This document shows positions 33,373 through 45,774 of a stretch of 64,000 nucleotides of DNA, piece after piece. Origin of the DNA: Parasponia andersonii (lineage: Eukaryota > Streptophyta > Magnoliopsida > Rosales > Cannabaceae); the NCBI GenBank assembly GCA_002914805.1, contig JXTB01000019.1:168645-232644 (forward strand), given 5' to 3'. The position numbers and the translations under genes were made by a program. Under the pieces are notes generated by a model that made no database searches, was not told where the DNA came from, and saw only the letters and a list, made by a program, of their open reading frames with translations. How positions within the stretch are numbered: position 1 is the stretch's first letter; each line of letters opens with the position of its first letter.

Positions 33373-33380
33373 TATAAAAG
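33373..33380 (+). promoter_or_regulatory. TATA box for the antisense gene
   Basis: TATAAAAG followed by a GC-rich leader, 154 bp upstream of the antisense gene's ATG at 33527 and on the plus strand, opposite to the element. This supports independent transcription of that gene. It is a sequence call only. Confidence 0.6.
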
Positions 33381-33526
33381 CCGCGCTTGTGCTCATCTCT
33401 TATTTTATCAAAATGCCTATGTATTCATGATTTCTTTCCTTTAAAATTTCCAGCCTTCTCAAATCTTAGGGTTTCCGAATTTTTGCTTTTCTAGAAGCTT
33501 TGTTTTCTTTGACCGCACCCAAGACA

Positions 33527-36460
33527 ATGGCCCCGAACTAGATTCAGAAACTCCGCCCTGTCGCGGATCCCGAATTGAGCTCGTTAAGGAGGCAGCTTTG
33601 CTTCCCTGGTAGAGTTACTTTACAAAGGGTCAAGGGTCCAGCAGACTGGTATCTTCGCCCCTCTGTCCCTGAAGGCTCCATCGTCTTGGGGAGGAGGCAC
33701 CTGGAATGGCTGTGGTTTCTCCTTCATCCCCTGGTCCACCAGTTCTTTAGCTTGAAAGGATTCACTCTATGTAGTTGAATGCCAATGGGGTCATGATCCT
33801 GATGGGCCTCTTTGCTTTGTCGGTCCTCCTCAATGTGCATATCGACCTGGAGGTGGTCTTTTCTGCCTACAAGCTCACCCTCATCCCCCAAAAGAGCTTT
33901 TACTCTACTTTCTACCTCCAGCTGCTCCCAGGGCACCCCATTTTTTGGGGCTTGCTGAGATCAGACAAACAATAGGTTTCCCACTCTAGGATGTATGCTG
34001 TCGGAGGGGCGTGATGCCCTCTTTGGGTGAATGGAGAGCGTTTCCAAATTTTCCCATTTTTTCTGCAAAGTAAGTACAGATTCGTGTTTTGATTATTGGG
34101 TCTACGTGCACTTTGTTCGTTTTTGCTTATGATATTTTGCCTCGCGTAGCCTCTGTGGACGAAAGTAGGTTCGAACCTCGGCTGTCAGCAGGGCGGCTCA
34201 AGGAGCTGGAGGGAGTCATCGTCTTCGGGTCCTTCGTGGATTGCCAACACATCCAGGCCGTTCTGAATCCCTAGGTGATGAACATGATGCCGAGGATGGT
34301 CTCGCATCTCCTCTTCCCGTCGGACACATGGGTCATCACCAAGTACCTTCGGAGCCGACTTGATGCTTCGGCTCTGAACCGGTTCAGCCAGGATGAGCAG
34401 AATCACATCACCATAGTGGGCGTTAGATCACGGCCTTGAGCTAGCTGGCAGGTCCCAATGACATGGTGGCGCCGACTAGTCACGAGCTCGAAGAGGTGGC
34501 GAAGCTCATGACCGAGGAGTGTGTCAGGCTCTATCGTGAGGAAACTGTTACCCCAAGAGGGTTAGGGGAGAGTTCACTTTGCGCCCTAGGGCTCCATCGA
34601 TCGGGTCATGGCTGCATTTTAATCATGTTTTTTGCTTTTATAAGTTCGGACGTAGGCCCTTCGTCAGGTCCCTCCCCAGTCAATGGGATTACTGTCGCAC
34701 ACAGACCTCGATCCAAGGTCCCTGCTGTTCGGCATCTGGTGGTGTCCTCTGAGGACGAGGCCGGGGGGTAGGGAGTTGTCACCCCAAGAACTGGCTCGGA
34801 CGATGACCTAGAAGATATGTTCACGTCCAGGGGTGAAACGCCCTTGGTGCCTTCAACTGAGGCAGGCGGGCCAGCGGCTCGGGAGACGCAGGCCATAAAG
34901 ATTGTGTACAGCAAAGGGGCGCCTTCGATCCTGCCGGGGGAGCCTGCTGCACCGACTCCTTCTGCCCCTAGCTCTAGCGCGAAGGTGGGCATGGGGTCCG
35001 ATGCTACTTTCTCCCACAGGGAGATAGTCGAACTCAGCGGTGGGGCACCGAGGCTAAAGTCTAGATTGTTTTCCCTTCCCCCGATCCCCATGAAGTGGGG
35101 TCACGAAGTCAACCTATGTAAGGGGAAGGAAAGTTTAGCAAGGAGGAGAATGTCTGGGCACGGTGGCCCGACCGAGCACGTTGGTCAAGACAAGACAGAA
35201 ATATTACAGCCAGGCGGATCTCTAAGGGAGGTAGTAGCCGAGGCTGCTGAAGTAACAGTAGTTGTCAGGGCTTCTTCTGCTGAGGATATGCCACCTCTAG
35301 CTAATACCAAAGATGCACTTGGTGATGCCTTGCTTTCTACTGCCACTACCTCTACTACTTTGGGGGCATCGAAAGAAACTACCAGAGTATGTTTGGCAGG
35401 GGGAGCAGGCGTCCTCGCGGTCAATAGGGTGGAGTCGTGTATCTCGGATACGGATAATGCCCAAGGAGAGGGTCCAGCCGCGGAGTTCGAGCTAGAGGCA
35501 CTGTCCCTAGAGAACGTAGGACTTATTGCTAGCCGCAGCTTTGCACAGGTTTAGCTCATTTGGCCGTCATCTCTATGTTTTCGGCATCTTTGCCGAGTAC
35601 TAACCCCCTTTTCTTATACTTTGCAGCTAGCTGCTGTCCAGTCTTTCTATTCCTCACACATTGGCGAGCTGACCGATAGCTGAATGCTCGTGTTGTGGTG
35701 GCTGAGCAGAGTGAGGTCACCCTTGCCACGTTGAGAGCAGACTTCGACCTGTATCGGAGCCTAGACGAGGCTAGAGTCAGCAGCATGGTGGCGCACGCTT
35801 TGAGCATTGAGAGGGCTAGGCGCGAAGAGTTGGTTGCCAAATTGGCCGAGGCAGAGGAGAAGGTCCAGTCTCTCAAAGTTGAGGTCCCGGGTCTACACTC
35901 GGAGGTTCCCAAATTGAGCTCAGGGTCAAGGAACAAGAGCTGCAGAGCGTAGGGTCAGAGATGGGATGAGCTTTCATTGCTCACGATAGAGCCGTCGACG
36001 AGGCTAAGGAAGTGAGAAAAGTCGAGGCGAAAGCCAAGTTAGAAGCCTAATCTCTGCAATGCAGACTCGACTGGTCCAACGAGGTAATCCAACATCTTTA
36101 CCTAGATCATCGTAAACTGATGGAAGCTCATGTGGAGTTGTCTCCTAGGCGTGACGAAGATCTCATTGATATTAACACTCTTTTGATCGACTTGGTGCAG
36201 CGGCAAGCTGAACTAAGGCTGGTGGTGCTAAAAGATAGGTTGGTAGATGCAGAGAAGCTGAAGTTAAGGTGGATATCCTTTCTGCGGAGAGCTACAAGTT
36301 TAGCTGGGAGAACAGGGAATTTGAGGGCCATGCGGAGGTGGTGATACCAGAGCAGTTTGATGAGCAGAAAGGTGTCGAGAGGGACCATTATTTCGTCAGG
36401 TATTATATGCAACAGTTAGGGGATGGGATTGACATCGTGTACCCTGCTGACGTACTATAG
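33527..36460 (+). pseudogene. antisense ORF of gypsy element (PF04195-like), spliced, decayed
   Basis: From ATG 33527 (TAG at 33539) the frame gives GRVTLQRVKGPADWYLRP and LHPLVHQFFSLKGFTLC, then in another frame HIDLEVVFSAYKLTLIP. These resemble the plant family labelled putative gypsy type transposon (PF04195). Frame 2 is then open 34817-35554 (low complexity, Ala/Ser/Gly-rich). CAG|GT at 35548/35549 and TTGCAG at 35621-35626 bound a 78-bp phase-0 intron, after which the frame continues LAAVQSFYSSHIGELTDS. Another donor GTAAGTA (34070) with acceptor CGCGTAG (34143-34149) is likely. A coiled coil follows (35750-35890, LAEAEEKVQSLKVEV), and the end is HYFVRYYMQQLGDGIDIVY to TAG 36458-36460. 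Several stops and frameshifts inactivate it. The function of this family is unknown. Confidence 0.7.
35549..35626 (+). other. intron in the antisense gene (78 bp, phase 0)
   Basis: GT at 35549, T-rich stretch CCCCCTTTTCTTATACTTTGCAG before 35627 (shown here shortened: CTTATACTTTGCAG). Unspliced, the frame stops at once (GTT TAG). Spliced, it continues for 18 codons of plausible protein. Confidence 0.65.
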
Positions 36461-38538
36461 ATGCTGGATTTCCACTAGAAAGTCTGCCATGACTTGCCCT
36501 TTCTTTGCCACTCGAGGCTGATACTCAATGTTGTATATCCCCAGCTCGGTGGCCCATTTGGTCAGTTGTCCTAATAGGTCTAGTTTGGCCAAGATTTTCC
36601 AAATGAGAAAGTCTGTATACACTGCAATCGAGTATGCCTCGAAGTACTGCCTTAGTTTTTTCTTAGCATTGACCAAAGCGAGAACCAGTCTCTCTGCCAT
36701 ACAATATCATGTCTCGGCGTATAGGAGCATGCGGCTTGCATAAAATACCAACTTTTTCTTGCTGTCTTCCTCAACGAATAGAACAGTGCTGATCGCTACT
36801 TCAGACACTGCCAAGTAAGCATATTGGCACTGCCCCTCAGTTGAGGAAGCCAAGAAAGGCAGGTGGCTTAAATACAATTTGAGCTCTATCAGTACCTTGT
36901 CCTGCTCCTCCCCCCAGACGACTATGAAGCTTTTCTTTAACAAGGCTTAAATTAGTCAAACAATTTGGAGACAAACCAGCTGAGTGAGACTATCTTCCCA
37001 GTTAGGCACTGGACCTCCCAAATGGTTGAGGGTCTCTGTATATCTACAATTGATGATAACTGGGTCGGGTTGGCCTCAATGCCCCTTCTACTCATGATGT
37101 GCCCTAAGAACTGGCTGGAGGACACCCTAAATATGCATTTTTTGGGGTTAAGATGCATTTGGTAGTGCCTCAAGATCTGGAAACATTCGTCCAGATACCC
37201 CAGATGGTCCGAAGCTTCTCTGCTTTTTACGACCATGTCATCGATGTAGACTTCTATCATTTTCTCCAGCAGCTCGACGAATATTTTGTTCATAAGCCTC
37301 TGGTAGGTTCCCCCTGCATTCTTCAAGCCAAAAGACATGTGTTTGTAACAGTACAAACCTCGCTTCTATAGAGGGATCTGGTTGTATCCAGAGCAGGCAT
37401 CTAGGAAGCTCATTCTATTAAATCCCACCGTCGCATCAACCATTTGATCGATCTTCGGCAGGGGAAAACTGTCTTTCGGGCAGGCCTTGTTCAGATTGGT
37501 GAAGTCTATGTAGGTTCGGTCATCGCCATTTTTCTTCTTCACTACCACTGGTTGGAGACCCAGCATGGGTATATTCATTCCATGATTAGGTTGTTCGCCA
37601 GTAGCATCTCGACGTCCTTGTTGATTGCCCTGTTTTTCTTGGGTACGAACCTTCGGGGCTTCTGTCTGACTGGAGGAAAATTGGAGTCGGTGTTCAGTAG
37701 GTGGCAGGCATGCGCGGGGTCTATTCTAGGCATATCATTATAGGACCAAGCGAAGACGTCTTCGTTCCGCCTAAGGAATTCTAATAGCTCACTCCTTTCC
37801 TCTTCGGGCAACAGGGCCCCGATCAAGACCACTTTCCCCGATTCTATTTCTTTCAAAGGGACCACCACCAATTCCTCAATCGTGGTTTCTGGCTCATCAG
37901 ACTCCTCTTTGATCCACTTCATGTATGTTGGCAGGCAGTCCTTTGATTGCTATTTGTCCCCCGAGACGTTCGCACTAGTATCAGTTCCCCTCAATGCGGT
38001 CAAGAAACACTCCCTTGCGGAGGCCTGGTCTCCTTTAATGTCTATCGTATAGGTACCATCTCTCGATTGACATCTTAAGACCTGGTGGAGGGTAGAGGTG
38101 ACCAATGCATGGTGTGGATCTATCCTTTCCCATAATGACGTTGAAATAGGACTAGCAATCGATGACGACGAAATCCGCGTCTAGGCACCTCTCTGCAGCA
38201 CAGACCTTCAGAGTCACGATGCCTAAGGGGCTGACCTTAGTGCTGTTAAAGGCAAACAACGGCTGACAGATTAGTCTGAGCGCGCTCCGATTCAGGCCTA
38301 TGTTCTCGAAAGTGCTAAGGAATAGGACATTAACACTACTCCCGCCGTCGACCAGGACCAGGGGGTCATCCTGAGGTAAGCGCACTGTGGCCAAATCTTG
38401 TTGGGTGAAGGCGATGGGGGCAACTGAGGCATAGCTCCCTCCCGTCGTTAGGTAGTTCACGGAATGCCCCAAGCCCCTCAGGCATTTCACCCTTTTACTC
38501 TTCCTTTCATGCTCGACATTTCTTACAGACGGCGCCAA
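36455..38538 (-). pseudogene. gypsy protease, reverse transcriptase, RNase H (broken)
   Basis: Protease is at 38538-38152 with the active-site motif VLVDGGSSVNVLF. A linker plus RT start follows at 37922-37575 (EDVFAWSYNDMPRIDP, KPRRFVPKKN), RT continues at 37578-37366 (RTYIDFTNLNKACPKDSFPLP) and 37356-36952 (SFGLKNAGGTYQRLMN, catalytic YIDD at 37237-37248), and RNase H is at 36943-36455 (LVFYASR, ADFLVE at the end). The frame changes at least three times and a stop lies between 37366 and 37356. No CCHC zinc knuckle, gag domain or integrase is present. The polyprotein cannot be made. Confidence 0.92.
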
Positions 38539-38540
38539 AC
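38524..38540 (-). other. primer-binding site of gypsy element
   Basis: The minus strand reads GTTTGGCGCCGTCTGTAA right after the 5' LTR end (...CTTCAACA). TGGCGCCG is the usual primer-site core of plant gypsy elements, matching the 3' end of a tRNA (tRNA-Asp is my best guess). Confidence 0.8.
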
Positions 38541-38805
38541 TGTTGAAGTGATTCTTACCAGCTGTTCACGTGTCTCTGAACTGCCGATGCTATATCTACC
38601 AACTGTCCACGTATCCTCACTATCCCAGAATACTTTTGACTTCAGTTCAGGTCGGAGAGACGGGGGTAGCCACCTGCAAAGACTCTCCAATGCTTAAGTC
38701 AGATATTTATCCCTGAGATTGTGTAGCAAAGATTAAGTTTTTCTCTCTCTTTTATCTCGTTTTCTCTATATGTATCTCTGTATATCCCCTCAGGGGAATG
38801 CATGG

Positions 38806-38852
<47 letters not shown>

Positions 38853-39587
38853 AGTCTTGGAACTGACAGCTTTCTAGCTCTCAATCCCAGGATCGAGTAT
38901 CTTTTCTCATCATGACTTACTCCAGAAATCATAGGCCGTGGTTACCGTAATTTCCCTTGCATCGTTGTGACCTACTTTCCGTCGTTCCCTATGGCTCGAG
39001 CCTACCGAGGGCAAGACTTTTACAAACCGTCGTTCTGTCAAGACGGTTTGCCCAATGCGCATGCCTGCCCAGAAATGTATTAAATACTTTGTCTGAGTCT
39101 GGAGCAATGCGCTGCCACCTATAGTTTTCTGGTAGAAGACCCTCGAGGCTCCGGAACCCCAGCTATCGAGGTAAGAATGAGACTAGGCCGAACTTGTTCA
39201 GGGTCTGGGATAGATTCGGCCTTGGCCTCTAACAGTCACGAGCCTGTAAAGATGATTCGCCTAATACACACACCTACCCAGGAGCGCATTAAATGCTCTG
39301 TCTGGGTCTGGAGTAGTGCACTGCCTCTTATACTCTTCTAGCGGAAGACTTTCGAGGCTCCTGACCTCCAACTATCGAGATAAGAGCTAGACTAGGCCGA
39401 ACCCGTCCAGGGTCTAAGATGGAGTCGGCCCTAGCCTCCAACAGTCCATGAGCCCATACGATATCACACACGACTCATGTGGCTTTTAAGCGATCCTTCT
39501 GGATACGTATCGGTCGGTGTGTCCATTTGTGACATATTCTGCCACTTAATCGTCTACGTGGTACATGATCTAGGGGCGAGCCCCACA
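38541..39587 (-). repeat. gypsy element 5' LTR (right, 1047 bp)
   Basis: Plus strand TGTTGAAGTGATTC...CCCCACA. It is collinear with the left LTR but longer, mainly through an expanded AT microsatellite (about 38811-38850). Numerous substitutions between the two LTRs indicate an old insertion. Confidence 0.92.
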
Positions 39588-40379
39588 CTTGTCAACTAAG
39601 GTAATGATACAATATAAGAGAGATCGATTCCTAAATACAATATTTGATTCAGTTTTTAATAATTTTCTTTGACTTGAAGGGGTTGTATAGATTTTTATTT
39701 TTTATTTTTGTAAATGGTCTTTCTTAAAAAAGAAGACCAACTATCATTTATTCAATGAATTTAAATTTTAAATTTTTCATTTATTTTACAAATATAACAC
39801 GCAATATAAATCGGTTTGATTCACTTTTTTCTAGTATATAAAAAAGACAGGACAAATAATTTGTAACAAGAAAATTGGTATAAGCGGAATATAGTATATA
39901 TAGGACCAAATTTTTTAAAGACGAAAAGGAAGGATTATCCTATGGTAAACGGTGCCAAGAACTGAACAACAAATGAAAACGAAAGTAAAAAATAAATGAT
40001 AATATTAAACGATAGTAAAGCATGAGTGATAATATTTAATATCGAATGATGACAACAATACTAAACAACATTAAAGGAATAAAATAAACGACACAATAAA
40101 AGGGAGAAATGATACCGACAAAGCATATGCGACAAAATAGGACGGAAAATTAAGTGAAATACACCTTTGTTAAAACGATGCTAAAAGGAATAGACACAAA
40201 TTATACATGTTTGAACATTATAGTTTGAAAAAAGAATTTTCAAATGTTTTAATGTAAAATCTAGTAACTTTAAGTGCAAAAGAGACTTTTTAAGTTCCAT
40301 GACAAATTTGTAAATAATCATTTTCAGAATATAATAATCAAAATATCTGGAATTTAAAAACAGGGTACTACAATAACCC
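39588..40379. other. intergenic, A-rich ACG repeat, no gene seen
   Basis: 39940-40200 is A-rich with AACGATGCTAAAAGGAATA-type words, also found near 49552 and 55490 (TGACRCTAAAWGRAATAA). No gene recognised. Confidence 0.45.
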
Positions 40380-42783
40380 AAACTATTTTAAAACGGCCTT
40401 TTGCAGATTTTATTTCTTCAACTTTAGTCCTTGAGAGCATAAAAATGTCAGTTTCTGCTGAGGTCTGCCGCCGCTACTCACTACCTCTGACCAGTTGACG
40501 CGCTGGCATGCCATGATGGCCTCCCTGTCGGATTTCATCGCCGGAAAGTGAAGATCAGCCACCTTCAAGTTTCCGGCCACTATGAGATTTCTCGGCCACC
40601 AGAGTTTCACCGGACCTCCTTTCAGGACACCGAGAGTACCATTGGATTCGCCTCATCATCACCGTCATTTGCCAACTAGTCTCAGCCTTTAACTCGCCAC
40701 TGGTAAGATTTTCACCAAAGTTTGTAAAAAGTGATATTTTTATAATTATTTAGTTAGGTAATTATTTTACCCGAGATAATTATATGATGTAAAAAAAGGT
40801 TAAAAATCATGAATAATTATGGTTAGTAGAAGTTAAAAATGATGTTTATACTCATCTTAATTTTTGAAGTGAAAATGTGGTATTCTTCTAATTTAGGAAG
40901 AAAAGTGATATTTTTACAAAACTAAATAGTACTGGACTAGAATATATTACAATTCAGATTTGGGCCTTAGGCTGAGATTAGAAAACTATTACTTTTCGAA
41001 ATATTATTGCAAAAATGACATTTTTTAAAAATAATCAGTGAAGTTGATACTTTTTCAAATAGACATTTTTCTGAAACATATCAGACACGTTTTATTTTTA
41101 TAAATAATTAGAAAGAATGATATTTTTCTAAATACTTTGGAAAATGGACTTTTTCAAGTTAATTCCAAAAAGAGACATTTTCGTAATTCTCAGGCTTGGG
41201 ATCTCAAAATTGAATTTTGATTTCAAATTTGGATTTAGTGAGGTCGAGAAACGAATTTTGATATATAATATCACTATGGTTCGAAATAACACAAATTACA
41301 AGACTCGTGAATAGTGTCATTTTACATACCAGGGGCATGTTCCGTACTGGGACCCACTTTTAACAAAGTATATATCTAACCTAGTATTTTTGGGTGCTCT
41401 AAATTCAATAGTGACCTCTATTTTTGCATTTAAGGCTCTGGTGGAAAATTCTCTTTTTCAAGTGAACTTACTGGGATCCTAAAACAGCCATTCGAACACC
41501 CTAGTGACTAACAGGAGTTTCTTCAAGCATCTCTAGCTTGGTATATTTATCGTATTGAGGTCAATTAACTAGTTTCATACTTGTTCGATTTATAACTGCA
41601 TTATAATTGATTTATGAAAAATCGTAATTTATGCGATGGTTTATAGAATTATGGAAACACATTGTATTATATTGGGATTAGACTGTGTGGATTTATATAT
41701 ATATTTTTAAATTATAGTTATCGGGTAATACAGCAATGTGTTGCCTATGTTACAGATCTCAGAATATGCCAAATGGGATTTTAAAGTATGATTTGATTAT
41801 TCCTTGATGCTTCTACATACTATAGGATCACACATAAGATACATCTTAGGTGTCGCGGTGTTTAGTGAGCAGCCAGTATCCTTGCCCTCAGTAAGAGCCC
41901 GTAAACCTGGGTGGGCTTTTCAGATTATTCCTACTTGGTAGGTATGGACATATGGTGTCCCTCCAGTTTTCTGGGATAGGTATTAAGCAGAGAGTATTTA
42001 GTACATGTAGTATGAGATACTCTGGTTCTTGATGAGAGGTTGTGAGTTCATGGGATGAGATGATTTTTTATATGTACAATGATGTAGTTTTGGTTTTGAT
42101 TTTGAATATGTGAATATTCTAGATAATAGTTATTTTTATAAACTTGATTTATAAATGGATTTTGGAAAAAGTATTAACCGTGCAAGTTTGGTAAAAATTT
42201 CATCCATTCAAAAAAGTAATTAAATTTGTATTGAGCGTGTAAATACTCACCCCCTCCTTCTCCCATTTTCAAGTGTTTCACTATTTGAGGTAGTCATCTT
42301 AATGGATAAACAAGTTGTGTAGTTTGTATATGCAGTTCTATTCTTAATCCCTGATAGGTTTATATACTCTGATTTCTTTCTTTCATTGTTCAACTATTTA
42401 GCCACAATTAATAAATCTACTAAGTGGATGTATGAGGATAGTTTTGTTATTAATTTGAGAACTTGAAATTGAAAGCGATTTTATGTAACCTATTTCGAAT
42501 ATTGAAGTAAAGATTTCAGTTGAACTCGATTTACCAAAGTTTATGAATTCTCAACAAGTTTCCAAATGAGGTACCTAGAAATTTTTTTAAAACTTTAATG
42601 AGTATTTTTCTTAAGTAATTAAAACTAATAAGAGTTTTAAGGATTATGAAATTTATAATGATTTAAGGACCTAAACGAAATTATCTAATATTTGATTTCT
42701 CCTAAATTTTGTAAAATAAATATTTTATTATATTTTCACATAAAATTACTAAAAGTTACGGATTTGGATTTCTAATCGTGACA
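40380..42783 (-). mobile_element. probable solo LTR, minus orientation
   Basis: The right end CTAATCGTGACA with preceding ATTACTAAAAGTTACGGATT matches the reversed start of the TGTCACGACC family. Shared inner landmarks include AGAGCCCGTAAACC (about 41894), TGAGCGTGTAAATACTCACC (42233) and the GCCG-rich zone at 40470-40640. The left boundary is uncertain and no target-site duplication was found, partly because another element starts at 42786. Confidence 0.7.
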
Positions 42784-42785
42784 GT

Positions 42786-43568
42786 TGTTGTGTGCTAAAA
42801 ATGTAAGGTATAAAAAAGATGCGCACAAAATATGAGGTGTGTGCAAAATATAAAGTGCGTACAAAATATGAGGTGTGTGCAAGCTTTCAATATGAAGAAT
42901 TCTATTTGTTATCAACCGCAACTTAAAAAGTGTATGCGATCTTAACTATGTAAGCTCATTTTTATCTACTAGCAAAATGGTTATCTCAACTGAGTGAAAG
43001 CTAGCTTGCTCATGTAAAGCTTTCTAGATAGCTTACACAAAGTTAGCTAGCACAATACCACTTGCGTGCGAATTGAGAAGTTATTCGACAACATATTTGA
43101 TATGCTGGTACTCTAAGAAGCGTATGCAATAACTCAACAAATAATTGTATAATTATCATTTACATTATGATAATTTATTTGAATATAGATAATTCGTTTA
43201 TATTTAGATAATTATTGAATAATTTGTAATTATCTTATTATTTTAGGATAACTATGTACCTAAAATAATGCATGCAATTGTAAATCACTAGGACTCTCCA
43301 TCTATAAATAGGAGACCTGAGTCATATTGTAGATAAGTTTACAAGTTCACAAACACACTCATTTGTTGAATTGATCTTATAGCGTTGTATACACTCTCTT
43401 CATAATACACTATAGTAGATGTAGGTCATCTTTTTCGGGCTAAACTATTATAAAATTACTCTAACTATTTTTCAAAAAATTGTATGCGACATCTAAAAAA
43501 TTATACGCAATTTGGTCTGATTCACTCTTAGAATCCGATTAATTATTTCGTTGACAAAACCTCCGTCA
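42786..43568 (+). repeat. gypsy element 2, 5' LTR (783 bp)
   Basis: It starts TGTTGTGTGCTAAAA and ends CCTCCGTCA before AATAATTGGCGC. A TATAAATA box is at 43313-43320. The end point is inferred from the primer site and could be some 20 bp earlier (TTGACA near 43555). Confidence 0.8.
43313..43320 (+). promoter_or_regulatory. TATA box in 5' LTR of gypsy element 2
   Basis: TATAAATA in CATCTATAAATAGGAG; expected U3 promoter position. The truncated 3' LTR lacks it. Confidence 0.65.
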
Positions 43569-45275
43569 ATAATTGGCGCTAAAAGGGGGGCTATTTCAAC
43601 AATCCTTCATCAGAATCTACCATGCGAACCGAATGACTGCCAATTCCTTAAGGGCATCCCAAGATGCACGCAATGCTACTTCTGCTATTGCTGCACGACA
43701 ATAAAACCCAGGAGACGTGCCTACCACTAGTGATGCACAATGATAAGATCAAATGACTTTACCTACTACAACTGATATTCTAGAAAATCAAGGTGCACCA
43801 CCAACTACACCTAATCACCAGATAACTCCAAACACTAGATTGGTTGGCTCGAATACTACTGCCACTATTGGAAGTTAAGTGCTTAATAACGAGCAAATTA
43901 CCGTTGCTTTTGGTAACCTTTAGGATATCCTAAAAACCTTTCTGTAAGGAATCACTATTTTTCAATAAGCACATATTCCTGAAGGCGTGATTCCTATTGA
44001 AAAAGCTACACTCAGTCAATTTGTATGCAATCCACAAAGGAGATCTCTACCTTAAAGATTTGGAACTAGGAGTACTCAACGAGACAACATCCATACTGGT
44101 GTAGGTGCACATCATGAACGGGCCCAAGACGCACATGAAGAATTACTTCAGAGCAAGTTATCACACAGCCGAGATTTGCAGGATAAGTTGCTACACTGTG
44201 AAGATGACAACCAAATCGAGCAGCAAAGAAGTGCCTTCACTAGACTTGGAGGTAGAGATGATCTCAGAAACCATTTCAATAATTGAAGAGAGAGAAGTCA
44301 TCAGCATGATCAATAAGAGATTAATTGCCAAAACTCATAACCAAGATCTGTGTGCCAAGATAATGAGCGACGAGATGCTGATCGACAACTTCGTGAGCAA
44401 TGATCATGGATAAATCTCTCACCCACAGGCTCAGTTACCTCTATCTCCAATCGGTGCACGTAATCTGCAAGAGGTATACACATGAGTGACCTGAAAGATG
44501 CACTCGAAGCTTTAAAAGTTTAAGAGGATGAACTTAACTTCGGTTATCGTGATTCTCCTTTCGATCGACATATACGAAAGGGACCTCTACCTCACAACTT
44601 CAAAATACCAACGATTACCCTATATGGAGGAAAAACGGACCTATAAGAACATCTGGATCATTTCAATGATTCAATGGAACTCCACCAGGTATCAAACCTT
44701 GCCAAATGTCGATGCTTCGTTATCACTCTTACTAAAGGTGCAAAAAGATGGTTCAGGACTCTCAAAGCAAAATCTATCATTATATGGTCGTAATTTAGCA
44801 TTGTATTCCTTAGACATCATCAACCTACAAAGTAATTTGAGTTACTATTAGCTCACCTTGCAAACATTATGCAAGGACCTAATGAAACACTTAAGTCTTA
44901 TTTGTCTAGATTTAATATTGAACTTATACACATTCGATATCACTAGATAAGTTAGTGTTTGCATATGTGACTTCTGGTGTACTACCGAAATTCGCACTTC
45001 GGGAAGACCTCCAAAAACAACACTACAAAAGCATGACTGATTTCTATAGACTTACCAATGAGTACATGAGAGTTGAAAGCTCTAAAGAAGCATTATGCAA
45101 AACTAGAGTTAGTAATAATAATGGAAACTCAAGCGAGCAACGACCTAAAAATGAGATACATAAAATTATGAGTGCAAGAGGAAAAATGACTAAAGGCGAG
45201 AATTATCTTTCAAAAGGTCAAATAATGAAAAAAAGAGGTCACCAGTTCTTTGCTACAACAACTTCACTGAGTTAA
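43569..45275 (+). pseudogene. gypsy element 2 gag remnant
   Basis: From about 44560, with stops and shifts, the plus strand yields GPLPHNFKIPTITLYGGKTD, LDHFNDSMELHQ, FVITLTKGAKRWF, LAHLANIMQGPNETLKSYLS and FAYVTSGVLPKFALRE. These follow the retrotransposon gag domain (PF03732-like) in order. 43620-44470 is an eroded N-terminal, Asp/Arg/Gln-rich part. Annotated-looking ORFs 44105-44413 and 44528-44851 are partly other frames. Confidence 0.75.
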
Positions 45276-45774
45276 CAGCCTCTATAGAGTATATGTATGT
45301 TGTGTTAGAAGGAAAATTCAATTTAAGAATGCCACCACCTATCAAACTAGAGTTGTCAAAGAAAGATCCAAAGAAGTATTTTCGATTCCATAAAGAAATC
45401 AGACATGATATAAACTAGTGCTATATGTTCGAATATGAGATTGAAGACCTAATTTGTAGAGGATATTTGAAAGAATTTGTTACACACAAAGATAATACTC
45501 ACGACCAGAAAGAGCACGAAGAAGATAAGTGACAAGCATAAGAAATTATGCATGATATCAGAACTATCTTTGGTGGTCTTCACATAAGCGGTGAATCTAA
45601 GAGAGCTTAGAACCGGTATGCAAAGGAAGCCAAAACCAGTCACTTTACTAATATACACTACCTCAGTGAGAGTCCAACAAGAAGATTCAAAAGGGAGTGC
45701 GATGACATCACATTCACAGAAGTAGATGCACGATTTGTGCATTATCCACACAATGATGTCCTTGTGATCAAAGC

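Larger units (their letters stand above)
32133..39587 (-). mobile_element. Ty3/gypsy retrotransposon lacking gag and integrase
   Basis: Both LTRs (32133-33146, 38541-39587) have TG...CA ends. The flanks TTTGT and CTTGT are 4/5 alike, a slightly eroded target-site duplication. On the minus strand the order is 5' LTR, primer site, protease, RT, RNase H, then a convergent plus-strand gene, polypurine tract and 3' LTR. This layout, with an extra antisense ORF before the 3' LTR, fits the plant Tat lineage (established for that group). The protease begins almost at the primer site, so gag is missing, and nothing resembling integrase follows RNase H. Confidence 0.92.

Noticed and set aside
34817-35554. 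245-residue plus-strand ORF as an independent host gene
   Set aside because: It lies inside a gypsy element, is low-complexity Ala/Ser/Gly-rich, and forms one exon of the decayed antisense gene; kept only as part of that pseudogene.
44105-44413. 102-residue ORF as a gene
   Set aside because: Lies in the gag region of gypsy element 2 and is largely in a frame different from the gag-like reading.
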